Assembly (NCBI GenBank): GCA_018136815.1
Contig: CM030933.1
Span: 6,574,676-6,638,675 of the forward strand
Source: Isochrysis galbana
Lineage: Eukaryota; Haptophyta; Isochrysidales; Isochrysidaceae
DNA: 64,000 bases
Direction of reading: 5' to 3'
The translations under genes were made by a program, and so were the position numbers. Positions 32,031-41,371 of this stretch are shown here, piece after piece (position 1 is the first letter of the stretch; each line of letters starts with the position of its first letter). The notes under the pieces were generated by a model. It searched no databases and was not told the DNA's origin. It saw only the letters and a program-made list of their open reading frames with translations.

Positions 32031-32190
32031 TTAAGGATTAAAATTAAAACTAAGAGAAAGGTTACCGGAAACCGGAAAGACGGCAAAGATACCGACGCCA
32101 AATACCACAAGCACTGCGATTACGATGATGGGCACGGCGACCAAGAGGAATATGGTCAAGTTGCTTGTTCTCTCCCACTTGTCACCTTCT
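32031..32190 (-). other. Possible exon of a small single-pass membrane protein
   Basis: Minus-strand translation gives GDKWERTSNLTIFLLVAVPI, then a hydrophobic stretch of about 25 residues rich in Val/Ile/Phe, then a short tail to a stop at 32,031. The amphipathic-to-hydrophobic pattern is unlike chance sequence here. A possible acceptor (CTCGCTAG) precedes it; no ATG or upstream exon was located. Confidence 0.25.
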
Positions 32191-32955
32191 AGCGAGTATA
32201 TAATATACAGTATATTGCCATGCTTGTTTTTGTTTACTCATTCTCATTAAGAAAGATTTTATTACTGGGTGTGCGTGCCCGTCTACTTCGACTTCGAAAA
32301 TCGCACTCGGTAGAGATGGAAGGGAGGGGAGTACGTGGGAATAGTGTCCAAGCTAGGGGTCAATGAAAATCATATACCTAAATAGACGGGAGGGGTGTGA
32401 CAAAAAAAACGGGAACCTCGAATTCGAGTTGCACCTTCTCAGTCTTAGACACAACACACAAGATTCACTTGGACGAGAAAGATGAAGGAAATATTAGCAA
32501 ACGCAGCGTACGCAACAGAACATTGAATAGCAGTGCAGCAAACGCACGCACGCACGCAAACACGCGCGCGCACGCAAACGCACACACAAACAGAGAGTTC
32601 AGAACGTCACTTCAACACAACATTGCTTTCAAACGTCACAGAAGAAGAATTGGCTGTAGAGCTTGCATACGCACAACATCCTACCATCGTGCGCACGCAC
32701 GTGACATGGAGGCTCATGAGTAAACGTGCTGAATCGCGAGTGTAAGCAGACAAATGAAGCATTCTACTTAAAAGTAGCATAAGGTGGAGGGCTCTCGTGC
32801 AACCCATGCTGACAAGGCTAACACCAGTCGCTTGGATTGCGTTGCTTGTCGAGAGTCCTTATGATAGCGTGCCCGTGAAACGATTGGTGCTCATATCCGA
32901 GCTAGGTTCCAAAGTGAGCTCACAGGGTGACGCCGCCAGTTCCATTGCCAGCTAC
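32191..32955. other. Spacer with CA/CG-rich microsatellite
   Basis: A tract of ACGCACGC/ACACAA repeats lies at about 32,545-32,595. No supportable gene is seen. A + strand frame at 32,797-33,066 overlaps the NDUFB3-like gene antisense and is judged a shadow. Confidence 0.4.
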
Positions 32956-33310
32956 TCAATGCTTTTGCTTGGGAGCGAAGATACCACCGCGTGCCGGGAA
33001 CTCGACCTCCGCATCCACCTTCAACTTTGGTGTGGCTGGGAAGACGCTGTTGTAGAACCACTCTAGCGCAAGATACGTCGAGAAGATGACCACCGCGTTG
33101 CGGAACGGAGGGAAGAAAGGCGCCCACGGCCGCTGGAAGTGACTGCAGATCCGAAGAGGACAGAAGCAATGAGAGGGGCTGGAGGGAATCTCGAGCGGGC
33201 TGAAGGCTGGGCCGCGGGGTGTGATGCGCGCCGCCGTGCAGAACGCGTGAGGGCGCGACCGCGACTTACGGGTGCTTCCGCCAAGCCTCGTGCGAATCAG
33301 AGAACACCAT
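32956..33310 (-). CDS. NDUFB3: Complex I subunit NDUFB3 (B12)-like (two exons)
   Basis: This small membrane-arm accessory subunit of mitochondrial NADH:ubiquinone oxidoreductase is encoded by complement(join(32956..33142, 33270..33310)), 75 residues. The canonical donor is GTAAGT and the acceptor TCTGCAG, with continuous phase. Exon 1 ends in EAWRKHP, the W-R/K-HP motif typical of plant B12 subunits. Exon 2 has a single hydrophobic segment (RNAVVIFSTYLALEWFYN) and a polar tail ending GIFAPKQKH. Its length matches the plant/fungal family (70-90). It lies 465 bp from, and divergent to, the JmjC-like gene. The assignment rests on a short motif plus topology, so another small complex I subunit is possible. 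Confidence 0.6.
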
Positions 33311-33774
33311 GGTGTCGTCCCCCGCGCGCGGCGCTCGCCCACGCCGAGCCGTGTGTGCCCTTGGCCCTTTCTTTGCGGGAGGGGGGGAGAGAGGGAGGAT
33401 AACGGGGGGCGGGGGGGGTGAGAAGCTGATGGTAAAACAAGTGGCAATTTATTGTAAAGAGGAAGCGAGAGGGGGTGGGCCTCCGTCGTCTGCAGCCCGA
33501 GTGTTTAACTTTACTCTTACTTACTCTACAATACGAGTATATGAGCAGTCTGAGTCGTATCTGCAGCCCAGTCAATCCTTTGCTTTATCCTTGATCCTTT
33601 ATTATCCTTTAAGCTTCATCCTTTATTGTCTTTTATTATCCTTGACTTGTGTGTACTTCTTTACTATGTATCCTTTTATTATCTGTACGTTTACTCTAAC
33701 ATAAATCACAGACAATATCCTGAAATAATCATAGGTGGTAGTAGTAATTAAGTACCAGCAGTGGCCCGACGGCC

Positions 33775-35127
33775 ATGGCCATCCCGCTGTGGCTGCCACT
33801 TATGGCGCTGCCGCTGGTGCGCGCGAGCTTGGTCGACTGTGCGGACGAGGGACCGTGGACCTGCTCAGTTGAAGGGTGCCCACATCCGCAGATGGGCTGC
33901 GAGCAGCTCGCCTCGTACGGCTTCTGCTCCAGTGCCTTTGACGAAGTGTGGTCACCGCCACCGAAAGGGACGAGCAGAGTACTCGTCCACACTCGCTGTC
34001 CGCGAGCGTGCGGACGATGTGCGGTGGCTGCTCCGCCGCACTGCAATATGGAGTCCCTAGACGCCACTCTCCTCTCGCCTGAGGCGCTTGGCGAGGCGCT
34101 CTCACGCGCTGATGCTCCCTTGATAATCCAGGGCGCCACCTCCAAATGGTCCACATTCTCATATCTCAGCCTTCTGGATGACTACGGCGACGTTCGCGTC
34201 AAGGTTGTGCTGGAAGGGGGTACTCGTCGGGGAGAAACAATGCGCCAATCTGAGTTGTATCTGAGCGAATTTTCATCAGCGATGTTCAATGGCTCTCTAC
34301 CTTCAACCTCGTACATCTTCTTCGATTTGGGTGGGACGCAGATACCTCAGGCGATGCCTCAGCTCGGCGATCTTCTGGTGCGCGCGATGCCCGCAGCCGT
34401 TGGCGGCCGACTTCTGCTAAGTGCGGGCAGCTGGGGAAATGGCCGTCCGTTCCATGGCCACGGTCCGGCGCTCTTCGCTCTTTTATCTGGTCTGAAGCAA
34501 TGGTATATCCGCAAGGCCAACGCGTCATTCTCGTGGCAAACTTTTGAGGTCATGCGCAGCGACCTTCGTACTGCTGAACAGCTCGCTTCTGGGTGGGAGG
34601 ATCACATGTGGGTATGCGTGCAGTCGCCAGGCGAGCTATTGTATGTGCCTGACCAGCTACACCACGCGACGCTGAACTATGGTGCTGAAACGTGGGGCGT
34701 CACATTCGTCGTTGATGAACTTGCTCCTATAACGCCTCTGCACGAGGCCGCACAGGCGGATTCAGCCGGGTCTATTCGTGCTCTGCTGCTTAATGGCGCG
34801 AGTGTGGATGCTGTGGCCAGCAATGGTGGCACCCCCCTGCATTACGCAGCAGGACTCGGGCATGCCAGTGCCGCAAAGGCCCTCCTCGCTGGTGGAGCCT
34901 CTGTGCACGCTCGTGCCAAGGATGGGCTTAGACCTCTTCATCTAGCGGCAGCAGGCGGGCATTCAGAGGCCGTTAAAGTGCTCGTAGAGCATGGCGCGCC
35001 ACTCGAGGCACGCGATGAATACGGCCACACTGCGCTTGATCTCGCGGTCAAGCTCGGCCAGGATGGTGTAGCTCAGCTACTCCGAAGTTGCTCTGCCGAG
35101 TCCACGACGTCATCCCATACCGACTAA
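33775..35127 (+). CDS. Secreted ShK-like / JmjC-type cupin / ankyrin-repeat protein
   Basis: This is 450 residues from an ATG at 33,775 in one exon. Residues 1-18 are a signal peptide. Residues 22-85 are cysteine-rich with C...C...C...C..C..C spacing ending RCPRACGRC, like an ShK toxin-fold domain as found on algal hydroxylases. Residues 95-315 are a JmjC/cupin-8-like oxygenase fold (PLIIQGATSKW; PFHGHGPALFALLSGLKQWY; GELLYVPDQLHHATLNYG). The first metal motif is H-G-H rather than the common H-X-D. Residues 320-440 hold about four ankyrin repeats (TPLHYAAGLGHASAAKALLA). A signal peptide on a JmjC-like protein suggests an ER or secretory protein hydroxylase, not a histone demethylase. Substrate unknown. 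Confidence 0.75.
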   Translation: MAIPLWLPLMALPLVRASLVDCADEGPWTCSVEGCPHPQMGCEQLASYGFCSSAFDEVWSPPPKGTSRVLVHTRCPRACGRCAVAAPPHCNMESLDATLLSPEALGEALSRADAPLIIQGATSKWSTFSYLSLLDDYGDVRVKVVLEGGTRRGETMRQSELYLSEFSSAMFNGSLPSTSYIFFDLGGTQIPQAMPQLGDLLVRAMPAAVGGRLLLSAGSWGNGRPFHGHGPALFALLSGLKQWYIRKANASFSWQTFEVMRSDLRTAEQLASGWEDHMWVCVQSPGELLYVPDQLHHATLNYGAETWGVTFVVDELAPITPLHEAAQADSAGSIRALLLNGASVDAVASNGGTPLHYAAGLGHASAAKALLAGGASVHARAKDGLRPLHLAAAGGHSEAVKVLVEHGAPLEARDEYGHTALDLAVKLGQDGVAQLLRSCSAESTTSSHTD

Positions 35128-35249
35128 TGAGTGGTGATGGATGCCAAAGTGTTGGTGCATTCGTTTCATTTGATCCTAGCATGTTGCGCAGTCGCATTGA
35201 TAGTATTGATTTTGGCCACCAACTGGATGTGTTGGGTGTTGGTGTTGGC

Positions 35250-35866
35250 GTTGCATTATGCGAAGTACCGCGGCGGCGACGGTGCAAACGGAGACGGGGG
35301 CTAGGACTAGGGACGGACCGCGGGCGCGAGGCTGGGGTGCCGGGCGAGGGGGCGGGGTGGGGGGTGCCGTGCGGGCGCGGGGTCAGGCGGGGGGGTGCTG
35401 GACGGGGGGTGCTCGGCGGGGATGTCAGCTGCGAGGGGGGGTGCTTGGTGCGGCGAGGGGAGGGCGTGGACGCGGGCGCAGGAGTTAACGCCGAGGTGCG
35501 TGGTAGGGCAAATTCAGGGTTGGCCCGTCGGCTCTCCTTGGTGCTTGTCTGTGTCGGCTGTGCTGTGCTGGTGTGCTGTGTGGTGTTGAGGTGAGTGCCG
35601 CCGCATGGCACTGTGGGCATGGCTCAGGCCGTGGCTCGCGGGCACCTGGGCTGGCGTGGCCCTGGCTGGAGGCCGCTGTGGTTGCGCAGCGTCTGTCATG
35701 TGGTCGGTCGGCGCGGCGGGGTGGGCGGCGAGCGGGGATGGGAGCGAGGCGCGCTCCATGACCCTATCGTTTATAACGATAGTTGGGGAGGCTGAGGATA
35801 GGGATAGGAGAGTCGCGTCGGCGCGCCCCATCGCAACCAACTACTACTATAAAGTTAGTTGCCGCC
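35250..35866 (-). mobile_element. LINE 5'-end fragments in tandem
   Basis: On the minus strand, AACTATCGTTATAAACGATA (hairpin, about 35,784-35,765) precedes ATGGAGCGCGCC, the same order as at the 5' end of LINE copy 2. Just upstream (35,866-35,790) a second diverged start (GCGATGGGGCGCGCCGACGC) occurs. Downstream frames to about 35,250 are P/A/H-rich, like the low-complexity N-terminus of LINE ORF1. No ORF2 follows. It is a decayed, 3'-truncated 5' end. Confidence 0.5.
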
Positions 35867-35880
35867 ATGGCCACCTAGCT

Positions 35881-36243
35881 CATGGGAGGTCACGAGGGGT
35901 TCAAACGACAACACTCACGCGCCAACTCGAAGAACTGGGCTCAGTCGGAGGACGAACGTGATGTTCGACCCGTAGAGCGCATCTCCTGGGCCAAGCTGGC
36001 CGCGCTAGTCGCGAGCGAGCCTTCAACACCCCACCACACCCCCGCAGGAGCGTGGTGGAGATGGACAACCTCGAGCGACGCGGACGCCATCGCTCCGCGG
36101 ACGATCAGCGGCAGAGCCATTCTTCGCCCGCCTTCACGTAAGAAGTACTCGCTTCCGCCAGGACGGATGGAGGGAGTATTCTTTTTGTTCCCCTCCCCAC
36201 CCCCAAATAGGGGAGCGCAAAAGCTCAATGAGGGAGACAGTTA
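35881..36243 (+). other. Possible short coding region of unknown function
   Basis: A + strand frame begins at 35,882 with MGGHEGFKRQHSRANSKNWA, is charged and protein-like for about 85 residues, then meets a good donor (TTCACGTAAGAAG) near 36,138. No downstream exon is evident before the convergent CTC1 gene. No family is recognised. Confidence 0.25.
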
Positions 36244-36329
36244 ATTCACAACGTAACACATTTGATAGCATGAACTCACAACAAAAACATCAAGGCGGAG
36301 CGAGCAAGCACAATCACTTCTAAAGTACA

Positions 36330-39300
36330 TCAAGCCGAAAACGCCCGCTCAAGCTCGTTGCGCGTCGAGCGCACCTGTAGATGTAGGGCTTGCAATCGTG
36401 GGCAGCCGTGCACAACACGCAAGTTAAACGGTTGCCCGCCGACACGAGTCTCTCTGCGAGTTTCGAGTTGAAAGGCTTTGTCGCTATTGACGAGCGACGT
36501 TCGCTTGCACAAGGCATCGAAGGCGCGCTGCCAATGTAACGCACTGGGGATCGCGGCGTCTAGAGCTCGCTTATCTGAGGATACGATGGTGTGGTGTGGC
36601 GAGCACTTCCACACTCCGCCACCTAACGTCAGGCAATGGCTGGCTTGGCGGTCAAGTGTCAGCGTGAGTGGTCCGACCTCCTGTGCGATAGCGGCTACCC
36701 TGGAGGCGATACAATCACTAGCTTGGAGAAGGGCCCACACTAACCGGCCCGGCACCTCGAGCATAGCCTTGCCAGAACCATCGGTCACGTCGGCTAGGGC
36801 CCCTTCCTCGAATGAGGCCCCAGTAGCCGAGGGCAACACAGAGTCTAAGGATGTGCAATCACATGAAGTGCCTGCGCGGTCTTGTCCACAGGCATGGCAG
36901 CGCCACTTGAAAGTGAGTTCACGCAATCTCATGACCGTTATTTGGAGCCGTACTGCTGGACGAACAACGGGATGGAGAGAGAGCCGCTCAAGAGTGTCGC
37001 AACGGCGACCGTCCCATTGAGGTTCCGCGTATGGCTGTGGCTGCTTATTGCCGGGAAGCTGCCATAGCACGATTCCAGAGCTTGCGTCCACCTTCAGGTA
37101 GAGTTTCCCCATACCACCACGACTATGTTTGGCCTCAACATTATGAAGGAGCAGGTGGGTACCTGCAAGCAAGCCTGCAGGCAAGCGAACTTGTCCTGGG
37201 TCGGCAAACGCTTGAATACGCTGCGAGGCGTCGCCTGATGTAAGGGCAAGCTCAACAGTGGCGCCCTCCCTGAATCGCGCCTCGCGCAGAACGCAGCTCA
37301 CATCAACCCTTCGCGTCGCCCGTCGGTGACACATGTGCAGCTGGGTATACAGCTCGAACAAGCTTGATCCACGAGGTACACGCGCAAGGTGATCGGACCC
37401 TCCCACCCTTCTTGTCAACTCTATGTAAACGCTTGGGGATGAGAGCTCGAGCGCACTTCCACCGTCCCTGGGTATTAGGTGTAAGCTCCCGTGGATGGCG
37501 TACTCACACCCCAGCTGTAGCAAAGGCGCCCATGCCTGCAGTGGCGGGCGGAGGGCAAGAGCCATCTCCTCAAAGGATCTGCCCTGCCACCGCGGCACTC
37601 CACTTCCATCCACCACTCTTTCAGGAACCATACACACGAGGGCACGAAAGGTGAAGGAAGCGTCTAGAGAGGCGGAGCCCAACGGAATCAAAGTTGGGCG
37701 CAAGAGAACGGGTGGGTCATCGGGCGGAAGTGAGGGTGCGCCCCACTGCAGCGGCCTGAGCGACCTCTCATCCGCGGCGGGTGGAATCGCCCTAGTGCTG
37801 GCATTAGGCAATAAGAGCATTGCCGCCACATCACACAGTTGTTGTGTGGCAGAGTATTTGCCCATGATGCCTGAAGGGCAACGCACAAAAAGCGTCGCGC
37901 GAGGCACCGGTATATCCGTACCTGTCGCAGGCGACTCAGGGTCTTGGGGCGGAGACGGCTGCGGCCGTGCGAGGAACTCGAAAGCTGTAATTGCATAGAT
38001 GCTTCCAAGTCGAAGAGTCGCAGCCGCCATCTCTTCGGGTGGGAGCAATAATGGAATCTCACCGGTGGCGTCGCGCAGTACCAAGTTGGGCGGCGAGGGC
38101 GGTGTTGCCAGCGCCAGCTCGCCCAACAGAACAAGCTGAGGTTGCCAGGCGGCTGCGACGCGCTCTTGGGGAAACAATTGTTGCCGCTCCAATCTATCGC
38201 TGCGAGCCAAGAGAGACATGACTGGCCGTGAGCCTAGCACGGAGCCAAGAGGAGGTGCAAGAGGCATAGGGGCGCGGGGCTCGCCAAGGCGGCAACCTCC
38301 TGAGGCGTGCGCACAAAATTGAGAGAAGAAGCGACCACCAGTACACCCTTGTGAATCAGATCTATGCGCATCGCTACTTCTCGCCGCCCTCGACTGTAGC
38401 GGCTTAAGCCCGGAGGCATCAAGCAGTGCGTAGAGTACGTCGCGACGTTCAGTTGCCCTGAGGATACCTCTCCACCGCTTGCGCCATGTGGGCTGCAAGT
38501 TGCGCCGATACGATGCGAGCTCCGCCAAATTGAGCCGGAGGCTCAGGCGCCGATCATCGCAGCCCCTCCTCTTGCATTTCCCATCTGCACATCCCGTCGA
38601 ACTGTGTGCTTGTAGTCCCGCGTGAGCGATGAGCTCCACATGCCCACGACCACACAACCCAAAGCCGAGTAATTCCCAACCATTGTTGGCGGTGGCCTCC
38701 TCTCCGTACCCTAGCCCTGGCGACAGTCTTGAATTGTTTGCGGCGCCTGCGCTCCCACGGGAGGCTGCATCACCGCCCATGTCCGGTAGTCTTGGCGCAT
38801 GAAGCGGGTGCACATCCACTAGGCGGAGCTTGGCCCCAGACCGCAAATCGAGGTGGGGCTGCAAAGGCGCGTGCGCAGTCAAGAGCAGCCAAGTCTCGTC
38901 AATCTCGAAGGTGCTTGCAGATAGACGGCGCGTAACGGTTCCCTCGTAAGTGATCAGAGTGGAGCCGGTCACAGGGAGCACTTCTCGGCGCATATCCGCA
39001 CTCCCTGAGGTTGTGGACATAGAGGCGGGAAGCGAGGGATCCTTGACCGCAGTAAAAACACCCACAGCCGCCCTGCACGCTTCCGGCGAGAGAAGCGACG
39101 TGGACCTCAATGTGGACAGTTGAAGCTGCCCTTCAGAAGACGATGGTACCATGGGGCAAGCTTGAGAACATGGGAAGACCCAGTGCTGCGACATGGAGAT
39201 AAGCTCCTGTCGGTTCATTGCCCACCTTCGACAGCTAGCTTGCGACCCGTGGGCCGATGCTTCGGCCGAGCCATCGCGGGACCATACCACTGTAGATCTC

Positions 39301-40544
39301 GTGGAGCGCAGCGCGTGCCACCGCTCGCGTAGCACGCAGGGCAGCACGTGAGAGATCAAGATGCGCCGCCCAAGTCGCAAAAAGGCGCGCCAGCGAAGAG
39401 CCTGGCCACCTCCGAAAATCACCCACACTTTGGGCCCGTCCCTGCGTGGGGTGCCGTCGTGTGTGGAGGCCAACGTGATTGGAAGCTGTTCCTCCTCGGC
39501 CTCGGGACTCTCTCCAGCAAAGAGCTCGACAAGGAAGAAGACTTCCTCATTCGCCGGCGAGTCCCTTACCCCGATCCCATCGACACTGAGATTTCGAACT
39601 TGTGTGCACTCGGTGTTCGCACCACAGGCCGCAGGTATGCCGTCGTCGACCCTACCCCGCGAGGATATGCAGCCATCAGCCAGCCCCTCAAATGCGTTGT
39701 TGTCACCACACACATCCATACCTGCATCTTCAGCCCTCTTGGCTGCGGAGAAGCTCTCATTTGGATTATATTTCCATGTGCCCAAGCGGGCCAATTCTGA
39801 TATCGCTGTCACCTCGCCCGTGATATGCAACAGGCCAACGTCTTGCGTTCTGCTGGAAAATGGCAGTGCGTGTTCCCCCCCGTGGCGTGCTCGCTTTTTG
39901 CACACTGGGCGGCGTGAGGGATCACACCGCCCATCTATGATTTCAGCGATCACTGAAAGCGGTCTTTCCCTTTCAAAACCGAAGGAACGTCTAGGAGGCT
40001 GAGAACGTGTAGACGAAGAGCAAGCCAACACTGGACCATCGAGTTCGAGGTAAGAAGTGGCGACTTGTTGTGAAGATGGTATGAAGCGCCATGAGGTGAC
40101 GAGAACAAGAGCGCCGTGCAAATCCGGCAAAGGCCTTGCGTCAGCGATTGCACTACAACGTAGGCTGATGCCATCGCTGTCAGTGAGCAGCAGGGTTCCA
40201 GCATCTGGAGCATGACAGGCAGTAGATTCCGTTCTCAACGATGCCATTGTTACTGGGAGTGAACAACAATCGCCGACACAGCTCAGCCAGCCCACCAGCA
40301 AAGTGAGGGGCTGATCATTCGGGGGCGCTGCTTCTAAGCCTTTAGATGTACCAAGCGCATCGCGTAGCTTGCGCAGGCTACAGGCGCGGGTGCTCATGCC
40401 ATTGTCAAGTGCCTCAAGGGAGACGAGTTCAAGCTGAGGCAGAGCGTATGCAGGCCTCCCAAGCTCACGTTGGACGATGTGCACCAGATGGCGAGCAGCC
40501 TCGTCACCGAGGCGGCGTCTGAAATCCGACTCCCAGCTGGACAT
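36330..40544 (-). CDS. CTC1: CST telomere complex subunit CTC1
   Basis: The largest subunit of the CTC1-STN1-TEN1 single-stranded DNA-binding complex, it protects telomeres and helps polymerase alpha fill in the C-strand. The frame is 1,404 codons from the ATG at 40,544 (MSSWESDFRRRLGD); it stays open upstream but only through GGGAGA repeats without an ATG. An early OB-fold region reads LTLLVGWLSCVGDC...TLLLTDSDGISLRCS...LVTSWRFIPSS, similar to plant CTC1. A C-terminal OB fold holds a zinc ribbon (WRCHACGQDRAGTSCDC) followed by ADVTDGSGKAMLEVPG. The size matches plant CTC1 (about 1,250-1,350). The identity is good but based on weakly conserved OB folds. It is head-to-head with DCP2, with about 830 bp shared. 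Confidence 0.75.
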   Translation of the reverse strand: MSSWESDFRRRLGDEAARHLVHIVQRELGRPAYALPQLELVSLEALDNGMSTRACSLRKLRDALGTSKGLEAAPPNDQPLTLLVGWLSCVGDCCSLPVTMASLRTESTACHAPDAGTLLLTDSDGISLRCSAIADARPLPDLHGALVLVTSWRFIPSSQQVATSYLELDGPVLACSSSTRSQPPRRSFGFERERPLSVIAEIIDGRCDPSRRPVCKKRARHGGEHALPFSSRTQDVGLLHITGEVTAISELARLGTWKYNPNESFSAAKRAEDAGMDVCGDNNAFEGLADGCISSRGRVDDGIPAACGANTECTQVRNLSVDGIGVRDSPANEEVFFLVELFAGESPEAEEEQLPITLASTHDGTPRRDGPKVWVIFGGGQALRWRAFLRLGRRILISHVLPCVLRERWHALRSTRSTVVWSRDGSAEASAHGSQASCRRWAMNRQELISMSQHWVFPCSQACPMVPSSSEGQLQLSTLRSTSLLSPEACRAAVGVFTAVKDPSLPASMSTTSGSADMRREVLPVTGSTLITYEGTVTRRLSASTFEIDETWLLLTAHAPLQPHLDLRSGAKLRLVDVHPLHAPRLPDMGGDAASRGSAGAANNSRLSPGLGYGEEATANNGWELLGFGLCGRGHVELIAHAGLQAHSSTGCADGKCKRRGCDDRRLSLRLNLAELASYRRNLQPTWRKRWRGILRATERRDVLYALLDASGLKPLQSRAARSSDAHRSDSQGCTGGRFFSQFCAHASGGCRLGEPRAPMPLAPPLGSVLGSRPVMSLLARSDRLERQQLFPQERVAAAWQPQLVLLGELALATPPSPPNLVLRDATGEIPLLLPPEEMAAATLRLGSIYAITAFEFLARPQPSPPQDPESPATGTDIPVPRATLFVRCPSGIMGKYSATQQLCDVAAMLLLPNASTRAIPPAADERSLRPLQWGAPSLPPDDPPVLLRPTLIPLGSASLDASFTFRALVCMVPERVVDGSGVPRWQGRSFEEMALALRPPLQAWAPLLQLGCEYAIHGSLHLIPRDGGSALELSSPSVYIELTRRVGGSDHLARVPRGSSLFELYTQLHMCHRRATRRVDVSCVLREARFREGATVELALTSGDASQRIQAFADPGQVRLPAGLLAGTHLLLHNVEAKHSRGGMGKLYLKVDASSGIVLWQLPGNKQPQPYAEPQWDGRRCDTLERLSLHPVVRPAVRLQITVMRLRELTFKWRCHACGQDRAGTSCDCTSLDSVLPSATGASFEEGALADVTDGSGKAMLEVPGRLVWALLQASDCIASRVAAIAQEVGPLTLTLDRQASHCLTLGGGVWKCSPHHTIVSSDKRALDAAIPSALHWQRAFDALCKRTSLVNSDKAFQLETRRETRVGGQPFNLRVVHGCPRLQALHLQVRSTRNELERAFSA

Positions 40545-40559
40545 GCACCGTACTGTTGT

Positions 40560-41371
40560 CACCTCAGGGTGAGCGCCAAGTGGAGGCAGAGGGGTGGGCA
40601 CGCATTCGTGTGAAGAGAGTGTGACGACGCGAGGCAAGGGACAGGAACGGAGACGGCGAAGGAGAGAGGTTGTGAGGGAGGAATAGAGGGAGAGGGAGAG
40701 GGGAGGGAGAGGGAGAGGGAGAGGGAGAGGGAGAGGGAGAGGGAGAGGGGAGGGAGAGGGGAGGGAGAGCGGGAAGGGGTCCAACTCGCGGCAGCGCGCG
40801 AACGACCCAACTCGCGCACCAAGCCCCCCCCCCACGGTATTTTCTACCACTATTTGCTATTTGCGATTCGCCCAATCCCCCCGAACGCTGAGACGACATC
40901 CCCCCCCATCCGGTATTAAATCACTCTGCTGGTTCTCCTCCCTTTTGGGACTTCTCTTCTCCTTCTTTCTTCTAAACTCTAGAGAGCAGAGAGTCTTCTA
41001 GGAGGAGGAGCCGAACAATGGCCCTTGTGCCGGTGATGACGGTCTTTCTCCCTCCGCAGTCTTTTCTCTCTTCACACGTTCACTTCTCTCTCTCCGCGTG
41101 CGGCTCACTCACGTGGTTTCTCCGTCTCTTTTCTTTGTTTTATCATCCTCAGAGGCATGGAAGAAGAGGAATCCTGTCGGCTTGCTCACTCTCCTCTCTC
41201 TCTCTCTCGCTCCGTCTCTCGCGCTCGCGCCGGTCCCTTTGCTCTCCCCCTCTCCCCTTCCCCCTCTCCCCTCTCCCCTAGCCCCTCTCCCTTCTCCCCT
41301 CTCCCCTCTCCCCGCCCTCCTCTCGCATCCCGATCCTTACCTCCCCAACTCCTCCTTCCAACTCGACACCG
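40560..41371. other. CTC1/DCP2 divergent intergenic region
   Basis: An 800-bp interval separates the two starts. It has (GGGAGA)n at about 40,687-40,770 on the CTC1 side and C/T-rich CTCTCCCC repeats on the DCP2 side. No TATA box is evident. It probably holds both promoters and 5' UTRs. Confidence 0.45.
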
